Below, piece by piece: positions 63,294 through 64,000 of a stretch of 64,000 bases of DNA (positions are counted from its first letter, which is position 1; each line of letters opens with the position of its first letter). The DNA is from Streptomyces diastatochromogenes (lineage in GTDB: Bacteria; Actinomycetota; Actinomycetes; Streptomycetales; Streptomycetaceae). A model generated the notes under the pieces. It searched no databases. It was given only the letters and a program-made list of their open reading frames with translations, and had not been told where the DNA came from. The DNA is taken from positions 3,658,001 through 3,722,000 of the forward strand of contig JAPTYK010000001.1 of NCBI GenBank assembly GCA_026913215.1. The letters are read 5' to 3'. Position numbers and translations under genes: made by a program.

Positions 63294-64000
63294 TCAGCCG
63301 GTGGCCGCGCCCCGCCCGTCGGCGGGGTGTCCGGTTGCCGTTGCCGCCGGAGGAGTCGTCGGTCGGCTGGTCCGTCGGCTGCGTCGGCTGGTCCGTCGTC
63401 GGCTGGTCCGTCGGCTCCGTCGGCGTGCCCGTGGACTGCGTCGGCGGGGCGGTCGTCGGCTGCGTCGGGGGCGCGGTCGTCGGCTCGTCCGTGGACTCGG
63501 TCGGCGTCCGGGTCGTCGGCGGGTTCCACGGCTGCTGGGTCGAGCCGCCGTCGGTCGAGGTGCCCGGGTCCTCGGTCTGGTTCTGGGTGGGCTCCTCGGT
63601 GGCCGTGGGCTCCTCGGAGGCGGTCGACGGCGAGTTGGTGACGCTCTTCGTCGGCTGCACGCCGCCGTCGCCGCCCGAGCCGCCCGCCTTGTCGATCGCG
63701 TACGCGACTCCGGCGACGATCGCGATCAGCGCGAGCGCGGCGAACAGCCACATCTTGGCCCGGCTGCCGCGCCGCCGTTCTGCGAGCCGTACCCGTCCTG
63801 GCCGTACCCGCCGGTGCCGCCCGTGCCGCTGTCGTAGCCGCCGTACCCGCCGACGCCGCCGTCGTCCGGGTTCCGCGGCGGGAGGATCGGGCCCTGCGCG
63901 GTCTCGCCGTGCATCGGGTGGCCCATCGCGGTCGTCGCGGCCATGCCGCCGCCCTGGGTGTGCCCGCCGTCGTACGTCTCGACCGGCCCGGTGTTCCACG
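63294..64000 (-). CDS. C-terminal part of a probable Ser/Thr protein kinase, 5' end outside window
   Basis: Only the juxtamembrane, membrane and extracellular parts are seen. A Gly/Tyr-rich stretch (DDGGVGGYGGYDSGTGGTGG) leads, after a one-base frame repair near 63770, to the single helix AKMWLFAALALIAIVAGVAY. Then comes an external Thr/Pro/Ser-rich tail with PTQPTDQPTTDQPTQPTDQP-type repeats. A second repair near 63325 gives stop TGA 63294-63296. This layout fits Streptomyces Ser/Thr kinases, but the kinase domain lies beyond 64000, so the assignment rests on the tail pattern and my memory of gene order. Confidence 0.55.

Overview
The window reads as Streptomyces chromosome. It has very high GC, GTG starts, translationally coupled gene pairs, XRE/DUF397/ATP-binding modules, a mycothiol-type (MDMPI) enzyme, the 24-residue actinobacterial ribosomal protein bL37 and a perfect Streptomyces-type parS site (56901-56914). 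parS sites cluster around oriC in this genus, so the right half is probably origin-proximal. I saw no rRNA, tRNA, integrase, transposase, CRISPR array or biosynthetic cluster.

Layout. 1-5.4 kb: cobalamin genes (cobK, cbiD, cobM, cobL) interrupted by a GNAT enzyme, a conserved Streptomyces protein and bL37. 5.4-7.8 kb: DUF6126 peptide, a flavin monooxygenase with its FMN reductase, and a VOC protein. 8-11.7 kb: ATP-binding/XRE/DUF397 regulatory module, then a two-gene unit ending in a HhH-GPD glycosylase-like protein. 11.8-21.3 kb: MocR regulator with a tandem operator-like array, alpha/beta hydrolase, envelope proteins, EEP-fold protein, FUSC exporter, APC permease. 21.3-27.9 kb: PhoX phosphatase with a candidate PHO box, a repeat-rich VWA protein, and a two-component system. 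28-36.7 kb: metG, DoxX, then an accessory island between metG and aspS. The island holds a truncated RHS protein with a low-GC C-terminal toxin domain and overlapping immunity gene, a decayed copy of the aspS 3' end, and a broken SUKH-type immunity gene. 36.8-56.7 kb: housekeeping and regulatory genes (SpoIIE phosphatase, MBL protein, AI-2E transporter, pirin, SseB-like protein, acyl-CoA dehydrogenase, M18 aminopeptidase, NHL-thioredoxin, surface protein, Cys/Met PLP enzyme, nitrilase-like hydrolase, MDMPI, MFS with GntR). 56.9-64 kb: parS, branched-chain 2-oxoacid dehydrogenase operon bkdABC, DevR-like regulator with a PPOX-fold partner, phosphotransferase, and the tail of a probable Ser/Thr kinase.

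Two themes cut across the window. First, about half of the genes, including aspS and bkdB/bkdC, carry single-base frame breaks. Nearly all are loss of one C or G in a short homopolymer, which points to sequence error rather than real pseudogenes. I give such genes full-length coordinates and say where the frame changes. The SUKH pseudogene, with a TGG-to-TAG stop and an apparent internal deletion, is not explained this way. Second, several gaps carry short tandem direct repeats (6, 17, 19, 20 and 40 bp), and two proteins carry in-frame repeat expansions. The best candidate for something new is the RHS toxin/immunity cassette beside aspS with the duplicated aspS tail.
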